This document shows positions 1 to 9,121 of a DNA stretch of 32,858 nucleotides, piece after piece. How positions within the stretch are numbered: the stretch's first letter is position 1; every line of letters starts with the position of its first letter. Origin of the DNA: an uncultured Paracoccaceae bacterium (GTDB taxonomy: Bacteria; Pseudomonadota; Alphaproteobacteria; Rhodobacterales; Rhodobacteraceae); contig CALBSG010000033.1 of NCBI GenBank assembly GCA_937927675.1, positions 1-32,858 on the forward strand, read 5' to 3'. The position numbers and the translations under genes are program-made. Under the pieces are notes generated by a model. The model ran no database searches and was not told the DNA's origin. It was given only the letters and a program-made list of their open reading frames with translations.

Positions 1-50
1 TACGAGATAGTACAAGGTGACTGGAGTTCAGACGTGTGCTCTTCCGATCT
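1..50. other. Residual Illumina adapter (artefact)
   Basis: Bases 1-8 match the end of the P7 flow-cell oligo, bases 9-16 sit where an 8-base index would be, and bases 17-50 match the 34-base TruSeq read-2 adapter through its CTCTTCCGATCT end. This is synthetic library sequence that survived trimming and was built into the contig. Any reading frame that starts inside it, such as the GTG at 34, is not biological. The recognition is from memory of the adapter sequence and is exact as far as I can read it. Confidence 0.97.
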
Positions 51-1305
51 CGAGACGCAGCCCACGACGATCCCTGAGGATGCCGCAGCCCCCGCGGTTC
101 AGCCGTCAGATGCGCAACCGGAAATTGCCGATCCCGCTGCTTTGGCAAAGCCGCCCGTCGAAACCGATGAACCGCTGTTGAAGCCCCTGACCAACAATGA
201 CGCGCCGCCGCCTGCCTTGGTGGTGCCGGACCTGAGCCTGCCGTCTACCCCCGGCCGCTTGCCTGACATCGAAACAGCCCCGCCCGCCGCGGCTGAGAGC
301 GCCGCCGTCGCCGAGACGGTGGTGCCCGAAACCCAACCGGCCGCTACCGCGCCCGCCGCTGAAGCGCCTGTCGCTACGGTTGATCCGGCACCAGAGGCGA
401 CCGCAGAGGTCGCGCCTGAACCCACCGAAGAAACGCCGCCCGCCACCTCCAGTGAAACGGCGCTGACCCCGCGCCTCATTGTTCCGGATGCCGAGCGGAC
501 CGAAAACACTGTTGATGGTGTGACGACCGGGCGCCTGCCCGCGATCGAGACCCCGGTCGAAGGTGGCGCGGCGCCAGACCTGGCCGAGGATGCCCCGGCC
601 TTGGCACCCGAGACGGCTCCCGCAGTCGACCTGCCGCCGCTCCGCCGCTATGCGCAAGCCTTTGATAACCCGCAAGCCAAGCCGCTTTTTGCCGTGCTTT
701 TGCATGACAATGGCGCGCCCGAGGTTCCGCGGGAGGCACTGGCCGCGCTGCCCTTCCCGGTGACCTTTGTGCTGGATCCCTTGGCCGATGGCGCCGCAGA
801 GGCGGCGGCGATCTACCGCAAGGCCGGGCAAGAAGTCGTGATGCTCGCGACCGGTATCCCAGATGGGGCGACGCCGGGCGATCTGGAGCAAAGCTTTGCC
901 GGAATGGCGGCCACGCTTGGGGAAAGCGTGGCGCTGATGGATACCCCCAAGGCGGCCTTCCAAGACGATGGCAAGCTGTCGGCCGAGGTGGTGACGCTGT
1001 TGGCCGATCAGGGCCGAGGGCTTGTGACCTTTGACCGCGGGCTGAATGCCGCGGATCAGGTGGCGCGCCGCGAGGGTTTGCCAACGGTCACCATCTATCG
1101 CAGCCTTGATGACGAAGGCGAAGAGGCCCCGCTGATCCGCCGCTATCTGGACCGGGCGGCCTTCAAAGCGGCGCAAGAAGGTCAGGTGGTGGTGATCGGC
1201 TCCACCCGGGCCGATACCATCACCGCGTTGATGGAATGGACCGTCGAAGGGCGCGCGGCATCGGTGGTCTTGGCCCCGATCTCGGCCTTGATGCAGGACC
1301 AATAA
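51..1305 (+). CDS. Divergent polysaccharide deacetylase family protein, 5' end missing
   Basis: The frame is open from the adapter junction to the TAA at 1303-1305, so the true start lies upstream of the contig. The first ~180 residues are low-complexity and rich in Pro, Ala, Glu and Thr, as in a long periplasmic linker. The last ~200 residues, from about PLFAVLLHDNG to the C-terminus, resemble the divergent polysaccharide deacetylase fold (YibQ-like, PF04748): a hydrophobic strand, a PFPVTFVLDP segment, and conserved spacing to VVVIGSTRADT. Members of this family are secreted and are thought to act in the envelope; in Rhodobacterales they often sit near envC and ctpA homologues. The usual N-terminal membrane or signal segment cannot be seen because of the truncation. 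The family call is good; activity is unproven for this group. Confidence 0.8.
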
Positions 1306-1329
1306 AAGCCCTGCTTGGGAAACGAAGGT

Positions 1330-1472
1330 GGGGGCGCTTCGCCCCCCAAGCGCCTTTGCAGGCAAAGCCGCTTCCCCCCGAGAGTATTTCAAAAGGCGCA
1401 AGATAAAGAGCGGTCTTTGGGGATTTGCGCCTGTGAAAATACTCCCCAGGGTTTGGGGGCGCGCAGCCCCCA
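1330..1472. repeat. Composite palindromic intergenic element, copy 1
   Basis: Three nested hairpins fill most of the gap between two genes that converge. The outer left hairpin has G5-6 CG arms around a CTT loop at about 1330-1347. The central inverted repeat pairs GAGTATTT (1382-1389) and GGCGCAA (1395-1401) with TTGCGCC (1425-1431) and AAATACTC (1437-1444). The right hairpin pairs TTGGGGGC with GCCCCCAA at about 1453-1472. The same GAGTATTT/GGCGCAA core recurs at 10145-10210. This looks like a dispersed REP-like element. Between convergent genes it could also help end transcription, although no long T tract is present. Confidence 0.75.
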
Positions 1473-1537
1473 AGGTTACAGCAGGTAAACCCGGATCAGA
1501 ACAAAGCGGCTGCCTTGGCCGTCGGCACGGGGCCGCG

Positions 1538-3061
1538 TCAGCCGTTGCCGCGCCGGGTGAACAGGCCCGCGTCTTCCGCCGCCCGACGCAGCGCGCGGGA
1601 TTTGTTGACGGTTTCCATATATTCCGCCTCGGGGTCGCTGTCATAGACCACGCCGCCGCCAGCCTGAATATACAGCGTCTCGTCCTTCAAAACGGCCGTG
1701 CGCAGCGCGATGCAGAAGTCCATCTCGCCATTGCAGGCGAAATAACCGACGCCGCCGCCATAGACGCCGCGCTTTTCAGGTTCCAATTCGTCGATGATCT
1801 CCATCGCGCGGACCTTGGGCGCGCCCGAAACCGTGCCGGCGGGCAGGCCTGCAAGAAGGGCAGACAGCGCGTCTTGCCCGTCGGCAATCTCACCAACCAC
1901 GTTCGAGACGATATGCATCACATGGCTATAGCGTTCGATGATGAATTTTTCGGTCGGGCGCACCGTGCCGACCTTTGCCACGCGGCCCACATCATTGCGG
2001 CCAAGATCCAAGAGCATCAGATGTTCGGCCAGTTCTTTCTGATCGGCCAAAAGATCGGCCTCCAGCGCCTTGTCCTCTTCAGGCGTGGCGCCGCGTTTGC
2101 GGGTGCCTGCAATGGGGCGCACGGTCACCTCGCCCTCGCGCAGGCGGACAAGGATTTCCGGGGATGCCCCCACCACCTGAAAACCGCCGAAGTTGAAGAA
2201 GAACATGAAGGGCGAGGGGTTCGTCCGGCGCAAGCTGCGGTACAGTGCGAAGGGCGGCAGTTCGAAGCGTTGGCTCCAGCGCTGCGACGGCACCACCTGA
2301 AAGATATCGCCGGCGCGGATATAGTCCTTGGCCTTCTCGACGGCGGCGAGATAGCCCGCGTGGCTGAAGTTCGACTGCATCTCGCCGACCGCGGCCGTCT
2401 CTTCCAGATCGCCCCGGCCCAATTCGCGGGGCGCGGCGGGGCTGCGGTCAAGATCGCGCAAGCTGTCCATCACCCGCTCGGCCGCTTGGGCATAGGCGGC
2501 ACGGGCCGACAGGCCCTGTCCGGTCCAAGCCGGAGCAACCAGCGTCACCTCGCCCTTGACCCCATCCAGCACCGCCACGACCGAGGGGCGCATCAAGACT
2601 GCATCCGGCAGGCCCAAGGGATCGGGGTTCACATCGGGCAGGTGTTCCACCAGCCGGATCATGTCATAGCCAAGATAGCCAAACAGCCCCGCCGACACGG
2701 CAGGCATGTCTTCGGGCAGGTCAATCCGACATTCGGCCAGCAGGGCGCGCAGCGTGTCCAAGGGATGGCCCGGCAGATCGGTAAAGGCGGCCTTGTCAAA
2801 CCGCGCCTCGCGGTTGATGCGGCTTTGCTCGCCCCGGCATTCCCAGATCAGATCGGGTTTCATCCCCACGATGGAGTAGCGCCCGCGCACTTCGCCCCCG
2901 GTCACCGATTCCAGCATGAAGGTATCTGGCCGCGCCTCGGCCAGTTTCAGCATCAGGCTGACGGGGGTGTCTAGATCGGCGGCCAGACGGGCATAGACCA
3001 CCTGATTGCGGCCTTGGTTCCAGGCCTGTTCAAAGGCTTCGTATGAGGGTTCCAGACGCAT
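1538..3061 (-). CDS. trpE: Anthranilate synthase component I
   Basis: Makes anthranilate from chorismate, with ammonia supplied by the TrpG glutaminase; this is the first committed step of tryptophan synthesis, in the cytoplasm. The 507-residue length is normal. An LES...GRYS segment near residues 50-63 matches the tryptophan feedback-binding region. The chorismate-binding domain fills the C-terminal half, with AGTRKRG, LMLLDLGRNDVGRVA, PAGTVSGAPK (about residue 407) and GVYGGGVGY. The ATG at 3061 lies only 6 bases after the stop of the ppiD-like gene, so there is no room for a trp leader attenuator and expression probably depends on read-through from upstream. No trpG or trpD lies beside it in this window; a palindromic element follows instead. 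Confidence 0.96.
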   Translation of the reverse strand: MRLEPSYEAFEQAWNQGRNQVVYARLAADLDTPVSLMLKLAEARPDTFMLESVTGGEVRGRYSIVGMKPDLIWECRGEQSRINREARFDKAAFTDLPGHPLDTLRALLAECRIDLPEDMPAVSAGLFGYLGYDMIRLVEHLPDVNPDPLGLPDAVLMRPSVVAVLDGVKGEVTLVAPAWTGQGLSARAAYAQAAERVMDSLRDLDRSPAAPRELGRGDLEETAAVGEMQSNFSHAGYLAAVEKAKDYIRAGDIFQVVPSQRWSQRFELPPFALYRSLRRTNPSPFMFFFNFGGFQVVGASPEILVRLREGEVTVRPIAGTRKRGATPEEDKALEADLLADQKELAEHLMLLDLGRNDVGRVAKVGTVRPTEKFIIERYSHVMHIVSNVVGEIADGQDALSALLAGLPAGTVSGAPKVRAMEIIDELEPEKRGVYGGGVGYFACNGEMDFCIALRTAVLKDETLYIQAGGGVVYDSDPEAEYMETVNKSRALRRAAEDAGLFTRRGNG

Positions 3062-3067
3062 GGGGGC

Positions 3068-4951
3068 TCAGTTCCCCAGCTGGGTATTGACGGCCTCGAT
3101 CATCGGCTGATCCAGCGTGATACCGGCCTGTTGCGACACGGCCCCGGTAAACAGCACGGACAGGTCCGAGGCAATGTCGCCTTCGGCATTCTCGACAATC
3201 GCGTCACGCAGGGCCTTGCCATCTTCGCTGGTGGCATCGGCGGGAACGAGGCTGTCAAGGCGCACCAGCGCCACAAAGCCACTGTCCTCGACCAGCCGCA
3301 CCTCGCCTTGCGCCATTTCAAAGGCGGCTGCCAGCACGGCGGGCGGCGCGCCATCCAGCGTGGCTTGCCGGTCTTTCGGCTCAACCGCGGTCACGGCCCC
3401 TTGGCTTTCCAGCGTGGCCCCGGCATCAACGGCGGCCTTCACGGCGGTTGCCTTGGCCGCGAGGGCCTTGGCCAAAGCGGCGGCACGGGTTTCTTCGGTC
3501 ACGCGGTCGGTGATCTTGTCCAGCGCCACCGGGGTGGGGGGAACCGTTTCCAGCATTTGCATCGCCACCAAACCGCCATCGTCGAGCAAGGTGGCCTCGG
3601 CGAAATCGCCTTCCTTGATCGCGTCTGCGGCTTTGCGGAAGGCCGCATAGCTGGCAATCGCATCATTGTCGGCGGCACCGGCGGCATAGTCGGTGGTGCC
3701 AAGCTCCATGCCGAATTCCTTGGACAGCTCTTCCAGCGTGGCGCCGCCTGCCAGAAGATCGTCAATGGCTTCCACCTTTTCGGCAATCGCCTTGGCGGCT
3801 GCGGCCGTTTGCAGGGTTTTCAGCAGCTCGGGCTTGGCCTCGTCATAGGTGGTTTCCTGGGCTGCCATCACGGCATTCATCCGGTAAAGCGCCGGGCCCA
3901 GCGACGAAGGCAGCGGGCCGATCACGCCGGGGGTTTGCTGTGCAAAAACGGCGTCACCCGCCTCGGCCAGTTCGGCCTTGGTCACATCGCCCATATCGAC
4001 ATCATCGAGCGTGAGACCGCGCTCCTTGACCAGATCTTCAAAGCTGGTGCCCTTGTCCAGTCGTGCCTTGGCCTCGGCGGCTGCGGCGTCATCGGCGAAG
4101 GCCAGCCGTTCGACCAAGCGCTTTTCGGGAATGACAAATTCGTCGCGGCGGGCGTCATAGGCGGCTTGCACCTCTGCCTCGGGCACCTCCATCGTGGCGC
4201 CCAGTGTTGTGGGCAGAAGGGCTGCGTATTGAATGCGTTTGGCCTCGGGGCGGGTGTAGGCGTCGATATTGGCGTCGTAATGTGCCTTCACCTCGGCCTC
4301 GGTCGGGGCGGGCAGGGAGGCGTCGAGCGCGGCTTCGTCCAGAACCAGCATTGTCAGCCCACGCTTTTCACCGGCCCAAGCAAAAACCGTGTCGGCCAGA
4401 GCGGCCGGGGCGACCACGCCGCCGCTCACCGCACCCGTCAACAAAGAGCGCGCCACATCGCGGCGGATCCCGGTTTCAAAGTCGGCCTCATTGGTGTTGT
4501 TCTGCTTCAGCGTATCGCCATAGGCGTTGCGGTCAAAGCTGCCGTCCAATCCGCGGAAGGCGGCGATCTTGCCCAGTTCGGCCGCAACTGCGGCATCGCC
4601 CACCGACAGGCCGATCTTGGCCGCCTCATTGTCAAGCGCCGCGCGGTTCACCAGCCCGGCCAGCGCCTGCCGGTCGATGCCCATGGCGCGGGCGTCGGCC
4701 ATCGACACCGCCGTGCCGAATTGCTGCGACAGGGCGCGAACCTGATTTTGCACTTCGCGGGCATAGTCGTTGGCAGAGATTTCAGTATCGCCGACCGTGC
4801 CGACGCTCTTGGTTCCACCACCAAAATTCTCGACCCCAAAGCCGCCAAGCCCGCCAATCAGCATGGCCATGAGAACCCAAGCCATGACACCCGCGCCGCG
4901 TTTCTTCTTGCGGGGGGCTTCGTCGTCGGTGTGGTGCGGAGCTTTGGACAT
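3068..4951 (-). CDS. PpiD-like periplasmic peptidyl-prolyl isomerase/chaperone
   Basis: A 627-residue membrane-anchored protein. A basic N-terminus (RKKKR, residues 14-18) is followed by one membrane segment at about 20-40, then a SurA_N-like helical region (residues 50-190) and a region resembling a parvulin domain at about 240-390. This layout is that of PpiD: anchored in the inner membrane and facing the periplasm, where it helps newly exported proteins fold. The parvulin part is diverged and may lack isomerase activity, as in other PpiD proteins; I cannot test that from sequence alone. It lies 73 bases after the aminotransferase gene and 6 bases before trpE on the same strand. The ppiD-trpE order is, as I recall, common in Rhodobacterales. 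Confidence 0.87.
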   Translation of the reverse strand: MSKAPHHTDDEAPRKKKRGAGVMAWVLMAMLIGGLGGFGVENFGGGTKSVGTVGDTEISANDYAREVQNQVRALSQQFGTAVSMADARAMGIDRQALAGLVNRAALDNEAAKIGLSVGDAAVAAELGKIAAFRGLDGSFDRNAYGDTLKQNNTNEADFETGIRRDVARSLLTGAVSGGVVAPAALADTVFAWAGEKRGLTMLVLDEAALDASLPAPTEAEVKAHYDANIDAYTRPEAKRIQYAALLPTTLGATMEVPEAEVQAAYDARRDEFVIPEKRLVERLAFADDAAAAEAKARLDKGTSFEDLVKERGLTLDDVDMGDVTKAELAEAGDAVFAQQTPGVIGPLPSSLGPALYRMNAVMAAQETTYDEAKPELLKTLQTAAAAKAIAEKVEAIDDLLAGGATLEELSKEFGMELGTTDYAAGAADNDAIASYAAFRKAADAIKEGDFAEATLLDDGGLVAMQMLETVPPTPVALDKITDRVTEETRAAALAKALAAKATAVKAAVDAGATLESQGAVTAVEPKDRQATLDGAPPAVLAAAFEMAQGEVRLVEDSGFVALVRLDSLVPADATSEDGKALRDAIVENAEGDIASDLSVLFTGAVSQQAGITLDQPMIEAVNTQLGN

Positions 4952-5024
4952 CGGCAGGGTTTCCCTGTTGGGGCGTTGCTGCTGGCCTGTCTATGCGCTC
5001 AGGCCAGAGGGGGCAAGATGGGCC

Positions 5025-6203
5025 TCAGGCCCGCCAAGCGGCCAGACGCTTGAACATTTCGTTAATGCCCGCGGCATCCACATTGGCAAAGGCAATGCGG
5101 ATCTGGCGCTTTCCGGCCTCGGACCCTTCGGGCTGGAACATGGTTCCGGGCAGCATCAGCAGACCCGCCTCGGCCACCAGCCGTTTGCACAACGCATCCG
5201 AAGCGATGGGGAAGGGGTGTTCGACATAGGCAAAATAGGCGCCACAGCCCAACAGCTTCCAGTCCGGCAGGGCAGAAAAGCCGCCCACCATCGCCGCGCG
5301 GCGCGCCAGAATTTCGGCGCGTTCGCCGGCGACCCATTGGGCCAGGTTCTGCATGCCCCATAGCGCGCCGATCTGGCCAAGTTGGCTGGGGCAGATGGCG
5401 ACGGTATCGAGAAACTTCTCGATTTCTGCCAGCCGGTCAACGCCGGCAACCACGGCACCCACCCGATGTCCGGTCAGGCGGTAGGTCTTTGAAAACGAAT
5501 AAAGATGGATGAAGTCGCGCGCCCAATCCGGGTCGGTGAACAGATCATGCGGCCGCCCCGTGCGGCTGTCAAAGTCGCGATAGGTTTCATCGACGATCAA
5601 CGCCAGCCCATGCGCGCGGGCAAGGGCGTGGAACGCCGTCAGCGTCGCGGCGGGGTATTCGCTGCCGCCGGGGTTATTGGGGCTGACGAGCACAATGGCG
5701 CGGGTGCGGTCGGTGATAAGCTTTGCCGCGTCCTCTGCGACGGGAATCAGCCCTTCGCCTGCGGGCAACGGCACGGTTTTGACGCCTTGCATGTCCAGCC
5801 ACATCTTGTGGTTGAAATACCACGGTGTCGGCAAGATCACCTCATCGCCGGCACCAGCAAGCGTGGACATCACCGCGCAGAAGGCCTGATTGCAGCCTTG
5901 GGTGATGGCCACCTGTTCTGGGGCGATCTGACCGCCATAGGCGGCCGACCACTGGCTGGCAATCTCGGCGCGTAGCGCGGGCAGGCCCAGAACCGGGCCG
6001 TAAAGATGGGCGTCGGGGTTGTTCAACGCGGCATCGGCCAACGCCCGGCGCAAACCTTCGGGCGGGCTATCGACCGGGGCGGCTTGGCTGACGTTGATCA
6101 GCGGACGCTCTGGCGGGAAGGTAACGCCCTGCAACCAACGCCGCGCCTCCATCACCGGGGGGGCAAAGGTGGCGGCCATGGCGGGGTTCAGGGGATGGGT
6201 CAT
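5025..6203 (-). CDS. Class I/II PLP-dependent aminotransferase
   Basis: A 392-residue fold-type I aminotransferase. Visible landmarks are an YGPVLGLPALR loop (about 68-78), the PNNPGG substrate/PLP segment (175-180), the cofactor Asp in IVDETYRDF (about 205), and the Schiff-base lysine K239 in SFSKTYRLTGHRVG. It moves an amino group between an amino acid and a 2-oxo acid in the cytoplasm; the substrate cannot be told from sequence, although the motif order is that of aspartate/aromatic-type enzymes. It begins 79 bases after gpt and is followed by the ppiD-like gene, all on the minus strand. A later start is possible (a Met at residue 9), but the ATG at 6203 keeps the usual N-terminal arm. Confidence 0.9.
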   Translation of the reverse strand: MTHPLNPAMAATFAPPVMEARRWLQGVTFPPERPLINVSQAAPVDSPPEGLRRALADAALNNPDAHLYGPVLGLPALRAEIASQWSAAYGGQIAPEQVAITQGCNQAFCAVMSTLAGAGDEVILPTPWYFNHKMWLDMQGVKTVPLPAGEGLIPVAEDAAKLITDRTRAIVLVSPNNPGGSEYPAATLTAFHALARAHGLALIVDETYRDFDSRTGRPHDLFTDPDWARDFIHLYSFSKTYRLTGHRVGAVVAGVDRLAEIEKFLDTVAICPSQLGQIGALWGMQNLAQWVAGERAEILARRAAMVGGFSALPDWKLLGCGAYFAYVEHPFPIASDALCKRLVAEAGLLMLPGTMFQPEGSEAGKRQIRIAFANVDAAGINEMFKRLAAWRA

Positions 6204-6282
6204 GCTACGTCCTTGCTGGTCGTCGGTTGCGCCGCGTTTCGCGAACGCCCCCGACGAGAAGCCGAAGGCGCCCGAGGAGGTG

Positions 6283-6804
6283 TCAGTCCTTGCCGCGGAA
6301 GGGCTGGACGTATTGCAACGCCATATCCCAAGGGAAGAAGATCCAGGTGTCTTGGCTCACTTCGGTGATATAGCTGTCCACCATCGGTTTGCCCGAAGGC
6401 TTGGCATAGACCGTGGCGAAATGTGCCTTGGGATAAAGGCTGCGCACCAGTTCCAGCGTCTTGCCGCTGTCCACCAGATCATCGACGATCAAAATGCCGG
6501 TGCCATCGCCCATCAGATCGGTCTGCGGGCTTTTGGTGACTTTTGCGGTTTGCCGCTGATCGGCCGCACCGCCGCCTGCGTGATAGGACATGACGGAAAT
6601 CGTGTCGACGACGCGGATGTCCAACTCGCGGGAGACGATCATCGCGGGCACAAGACCACCGCGGGTGATGCCAACAACGGCTTTCCAAGCCCCAGCTTCG
6701 CCCGGGCCCTTGCCATCCAGCCGCCAGGCCAACGCGCGGGCATCCCGGTGGATCTGGTCCCAGCTGACATGGAACCCTTTTTCATGCGGCAGACGGTCGG
6801 TCAT
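6283..6804 (-). CDS. gpt: Xanthine (guanine) phosphoribosyltransferase
   Basis: Salvages xanthine and guanine by joining them to PRPP to give XMP and GMP. The 173-residue protein has the type I phosphoribosyltransferase PRPP-binding motif ILIVDDLVDSGKT at residues 104-116, an early GITRGGLVPA loop (45-54) and the C-terminal WIFFPWD base-binding segment typical of Gpt rather than of HPRT or APRT. It starts 27 bases after the LysE-type gene, in an apparent fabI-lysE-gpt transcription unit on the minus strand. Confidence 0.94.
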   Translation of the reverse strand: MTDRLPHEKGFHVSWDQIHRDARALAWRLDGKGPGEAGAWKAVVGITRGGLVPAMIVSRELDIRVVDTISVMSYHAGGGAADQRQTAKVTKSPQTDLMGDGTGILIVDDLVDSGKTLELVRSLYPKAHFATVYAKPSGKPMVDSYITEVSQDTWIFFPWDMALQYVQPFRGKD

Positions 6805-6831
6805 TCTGTTCCCCTTCCCTAGTCTTTGCCC

Positions 6832-7446
6832 TTAGGTTGTGGCGATCTTCAGGCCCAATACCCCGATGACGCCGCCAAAGATGCGGTCAATCCGGGCTTT
6901 GTAACGTGCATAACCGCGCTGCGAAACCTCGGTCGAGAAAATCCGCGCCACGATGACATTGCAAAACAGCTCATTGCCAAAGATGACAAGCATCAGCGCG
7001 GCCAGCCACAACGGTGCCGTATGCGGCGGCACGAGGCCGACAAAGACAGCGCCAAAGAACACCGCCGCCTTTGGATTGGCAAATTGCGTGGTCATCCCCA
7101 GCCAGACGGCGGCCAAGGCCCCGTCGCTGCGCGCACCTTCGGCGGCGCTGTCAATCGGCTGATCGGCATGCCGCCACATCTGAAAGGCGATCCAGCACAG
7201 GAACAGCCCGCCCGCAATCTTGAAGGCAAGAAACACCGAGGGCAAAGCCTTGAACAGCACCGACAGGCCCAGATAGGCGGCCATGGCCCAGAAACAGGCG
7301 CCGAACGCGACCCCCACACCAAGCCAGCAGGCTGTGCGGAACCCGCGGGTGACGCCCGTGCGCGCAGTCACAAAGACCGCAGGCCCCGGCGAGGCGGCGG
7401 CGACGAAATGCACCGCCCAAGCGGCGAAGAACGCCGCCCAGGTCAT
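6832..7446 (-). CDS. LysE/RhtB-family amino acid exporter
   Basis: A 204-residue integral membrane protein with about six hydrophobic segments. The family signature SPGPAVFVTARTGVTRGFR lies at residues 19-37, followed by the ANPKAAVFFGAVF segment near residue 122. LysE/RhtB proteins export amino acids or their analogues across the inner membrane; the substrate here is unknown. The ATG overlaps the fabI stop by 4 bases (ATGA at 7443-7446 on the minus strand), so the two genes are probably translationally coupled. Confidence 0.93.
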   Translation of the reverse strand: MTWAAFFAAWAVHFVAAASPGPAVFVTARTGVTRGFRTACWLGVGVAFGACFWAMAAYLGLSVLFKALPSVFLAFKIAGGLFLCWIAFQMWRHADQPIDSAAEGARSDGALAAVWLGMTTQFANPKAAVFFGAVFVGLVPPHTAPLWLAALMLVIFGNELFCNVIVARIFSTEVSQRGYARYKARIDRIFGGVIGVLGLKIATT

Positions 7447-8276
7447 TCCTTGCGGCCTGTCACCACATCAATATCGGGTGCATCCACGGCTTTCATGCCG
7501 ACGACGTGGTAGCCCGCGTCCACATGCAGGTTTTCGCCCGTGGTGCCGCTGCCCAGATCCGACAGCAGGTAAAGCGCGGATTTGCCGACCTCATCCTGCG
7601 TCACATTGCGGCGCAGGGGCGAGTTCAGCTCGTTCCATTTCATGATGTAGCGGAAATCGCCAATGCCGCTGGCCGCCAGCGTCTTGATCGGACCTGCCGA
7701 GATGGCGTTCACGCGGATGCCGTCCTTGCCCAGATCTTCGGCCAGATATTTGACCGAAGCCTCAAGCCCGGCCTTGGCCACGCCCATGACGTTGTAATGC
7801 GGCATGACCTTTTCTGCGCCGTAATAGGTCAGCGTCAGCAGGCTGCCGCCTTCGTTCATCATGGCCGCGGCGCGTTGGCACACAGCGGTAAAGCTGTAGA
7901 CCGAAATATCCATCGTCATCAGGAAGTTCTGACGCGAGGTGTCAACGTAACGGCCGCGCAATTCGTTCTTGTCGGAAAAGCCGATGGCATGCACCAGAAA
8001 GTCGATCTTGCCCCATTTCGCGGCCAGTTCGGCGAAAAGCGCGTCCATCGACGCCTCATCCGTCACATCACATTCGACAAAGGTGTTCATCCCGATCGAG
8101 GCTGCCAAAGGCTCCACGCGCTTTTTCAGCGCCTCGCCCTGATACGAAAACGCAATCTCGGCGCCATGGGCGGCCAACTGCTGGGCAATGCCCCATGCGA
8201 TGGATTTGTCATTCGCCAGCCCCATGATAAGGCCGCGCTTGCCCGCCATTAGTCCTGCGTTTACGCCCATTGACAT
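7443..8276 (-). CDS. fabI: Enoyl-[acyl-carrier-protein] reductase (NADH)
   Basis: Carries out the last reduction of each fatty-acid elongation cycle. From the ATG at 8276 the protein has 277 residues, close to the usual size. Motifs are the Rossmann start GLIMGLANDKSIAWGI (15-30), HAIGFSD (96-102), and the FabI active site with Y151, Y161 and K168 (YNVMGVAK), followed by AISAGPIKTLAASGI. A GAGGG ribosome-binding site lies just upstream of 8276. The frame stays open further upstream, but that part has no family similarity and would run into the divergent pdxH gene. The Tyr-x6-Lys spacing is that of triclosan-sensitive FabI enzymes rather than FabV or FabL. Confidence 0.95.
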   Translation of the reverse strand: MSMGVNAGLMAGKRGLIMGLANDKSIAWGIAQQLAAHGAEIAFSYQGEALKKRVEPLAASIGMNTFVECDVTDEASMDALFAELAAKWGKIDFLVHAIGFSDKNELRGRYVDTSRQNFLMTMDISVYSFTAVCQRAAAMMNEGGSLLTLTYYGAEKVMPHYNVMGVAKAGLEASVKYLAEDLGKDGIRVNAISAGPIKTLAASGIGDFRYIMKWNELNSPLRRNVTQDEVGKSALYLLSDLGSGTTGENLHVDAGYHVVGMKAVDAPDIDVVTGRKE

Positions 8277-8373
8277 TCGGTTGCCCTCATCCACCCTTGA
8301 TTGTGAATGAGACGAATAGGCCAAAGCCCAGCCTCTCGCAAGAGTGGGTGGCTGACGCAAGGGAAGGAAGACC
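8277..8373. promoter_or_regulatory. Divergent promoter region fabI / pdxH
   Basis: These 97 bases separate two divergent genes and so must hold both promoters. I see no convincing palindrome or consensus -35/-10 pair. A GGAAGG ribosome-binding site (about 8361-8366) precedes the pdxH ATG at 8374. Confidence 0.55.
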
Positions 8374-8994
8374 ATGAGCGACAGAACCGGAATTTTCGCA
8401 GGCGACGATCCTTTTGCCATCGCCCAAAGCTGGCTGACCGAGGCCGAGGCCAGCGAGCCAAATGATCCCAACGCGATCGCGCTATCGACGGTGGATGCAA
8501 CCGGCATGCCGAATGTGCGCATGGTCTTGCTGAAGGAAATCGAGGGGGCGGGCGAAGGCGGTGGTGCCTTTGTATTCTACACCAATTACACCAGCGCCAA
8601 GGGGCAAGAGATTGACGCAGCCGGCAAGGCCGCTTTCGTCATGCATTGGAAATCGTTGCGCCGTCAGATCCGGGTGCGCGGGATCGTCAGCCGCGAAGAA
8701 GGCCCGCAGGCCGATGCCTATTACACCTCACGGTCCTTGCAATCGCGTTTGGGCGCTTGGGCAAGCCACCAGTCCCAGCCGCTTGCGTCGCGCGGGGCGC
8801 TGATGGCCGAGGTGGCAAAGGTCACCGTGACCCAAGGTCCGATGCCGAAACGCCCGCCTTTCTGGGGTGGTTTTCGCATCCGTCCGGTCGAAATCGAATT
8901 CTGGGCCGATGGCGCGTTCCGGCTGCATGACCGGTTCCGTTGGACTCGCGCTTCGCAAGATGACGGGTGGCAGGTTCAGCGGTTGAACCCCTGA
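8374..8994 (+). CDS. pdxH: Pyridoxamine 5'-phosphate oxidase
   Basis: FMN enzyme that oxidises pyridoxine or pyridoxamine 5'-phosphate to pyridoxal 5'-phosphate, the final step of vitamin B6 synthesis and salvage. The 206-residue length fits. Recognisable parts are PNVRMVLLKEI (FMN phosphate contact), FYTNYTSAKGQEI, WKSLRRQIRVRG, QSRLGAWASHQSQPL and the C-terminal RFRWTRA..GWQVQRLNP, which carries the substrate-binding His/Arg region. It is divergent from fabI. The PLP it makes is the cofactor of Kbl and of the aminotransferase in this window. Confidence 0.96.
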   Translation: MSDRTGIFAGDDPFAIAQSWLTEAEASEPNDPNAIALSTVDATGMPNVRMVLLKEIEGAGEGGGAFVFYTNYTSAKGQEIDAAGKAAFVMHWKSLRRQIRVRGIVSREEGPQADAYYTSRSLQSRLGAWASHQSQPLASRGALMAEVAKVTVTQGPMPKRPPFWGGFRIRPVEIEFWADGAFRLHDRFRWTRASQDDGWQVQRLNP

Positions 8995-9121
8995 TTTTCG
9001 CGCTTCGCGAGTGGTTTGTCGCCTTCTGCATGATCTAAAAGATAGATTGAATTGGCTTGCAAGTCAGGGTCCTTTAGCCGCATGAGTAAGTGTGGGCTTT
9101 ATCTGGGGAAACGGCTCTGAA

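Noticed and set aside
106..1644. Long open frame on the minus strand opposite the deacetylase gene (about 512 codons)
   Set aside because: Antisense to a recognisable gene, rich in Arg/Gly/His with no family pattern; a by-product of high GC.
1328..2974. 548-codon plus-strand frame over trpE
   Set aside because: trpE on the other strand has all family motifs; this frame has none and starts in the palindromic element.
3062..3067. A trp attenuator upstream of trpE
   Set aside because: Only 6 bases separate trpE from the preceding gene, leaving no space for a leader peptide and hairpins.
3131..5053. 640-codon plus-strand frame over the ppiD-like gene
   Set aside because: Gly/His/Arg-rich mirror of a real gene, no motifs, no ribosome-binding site.
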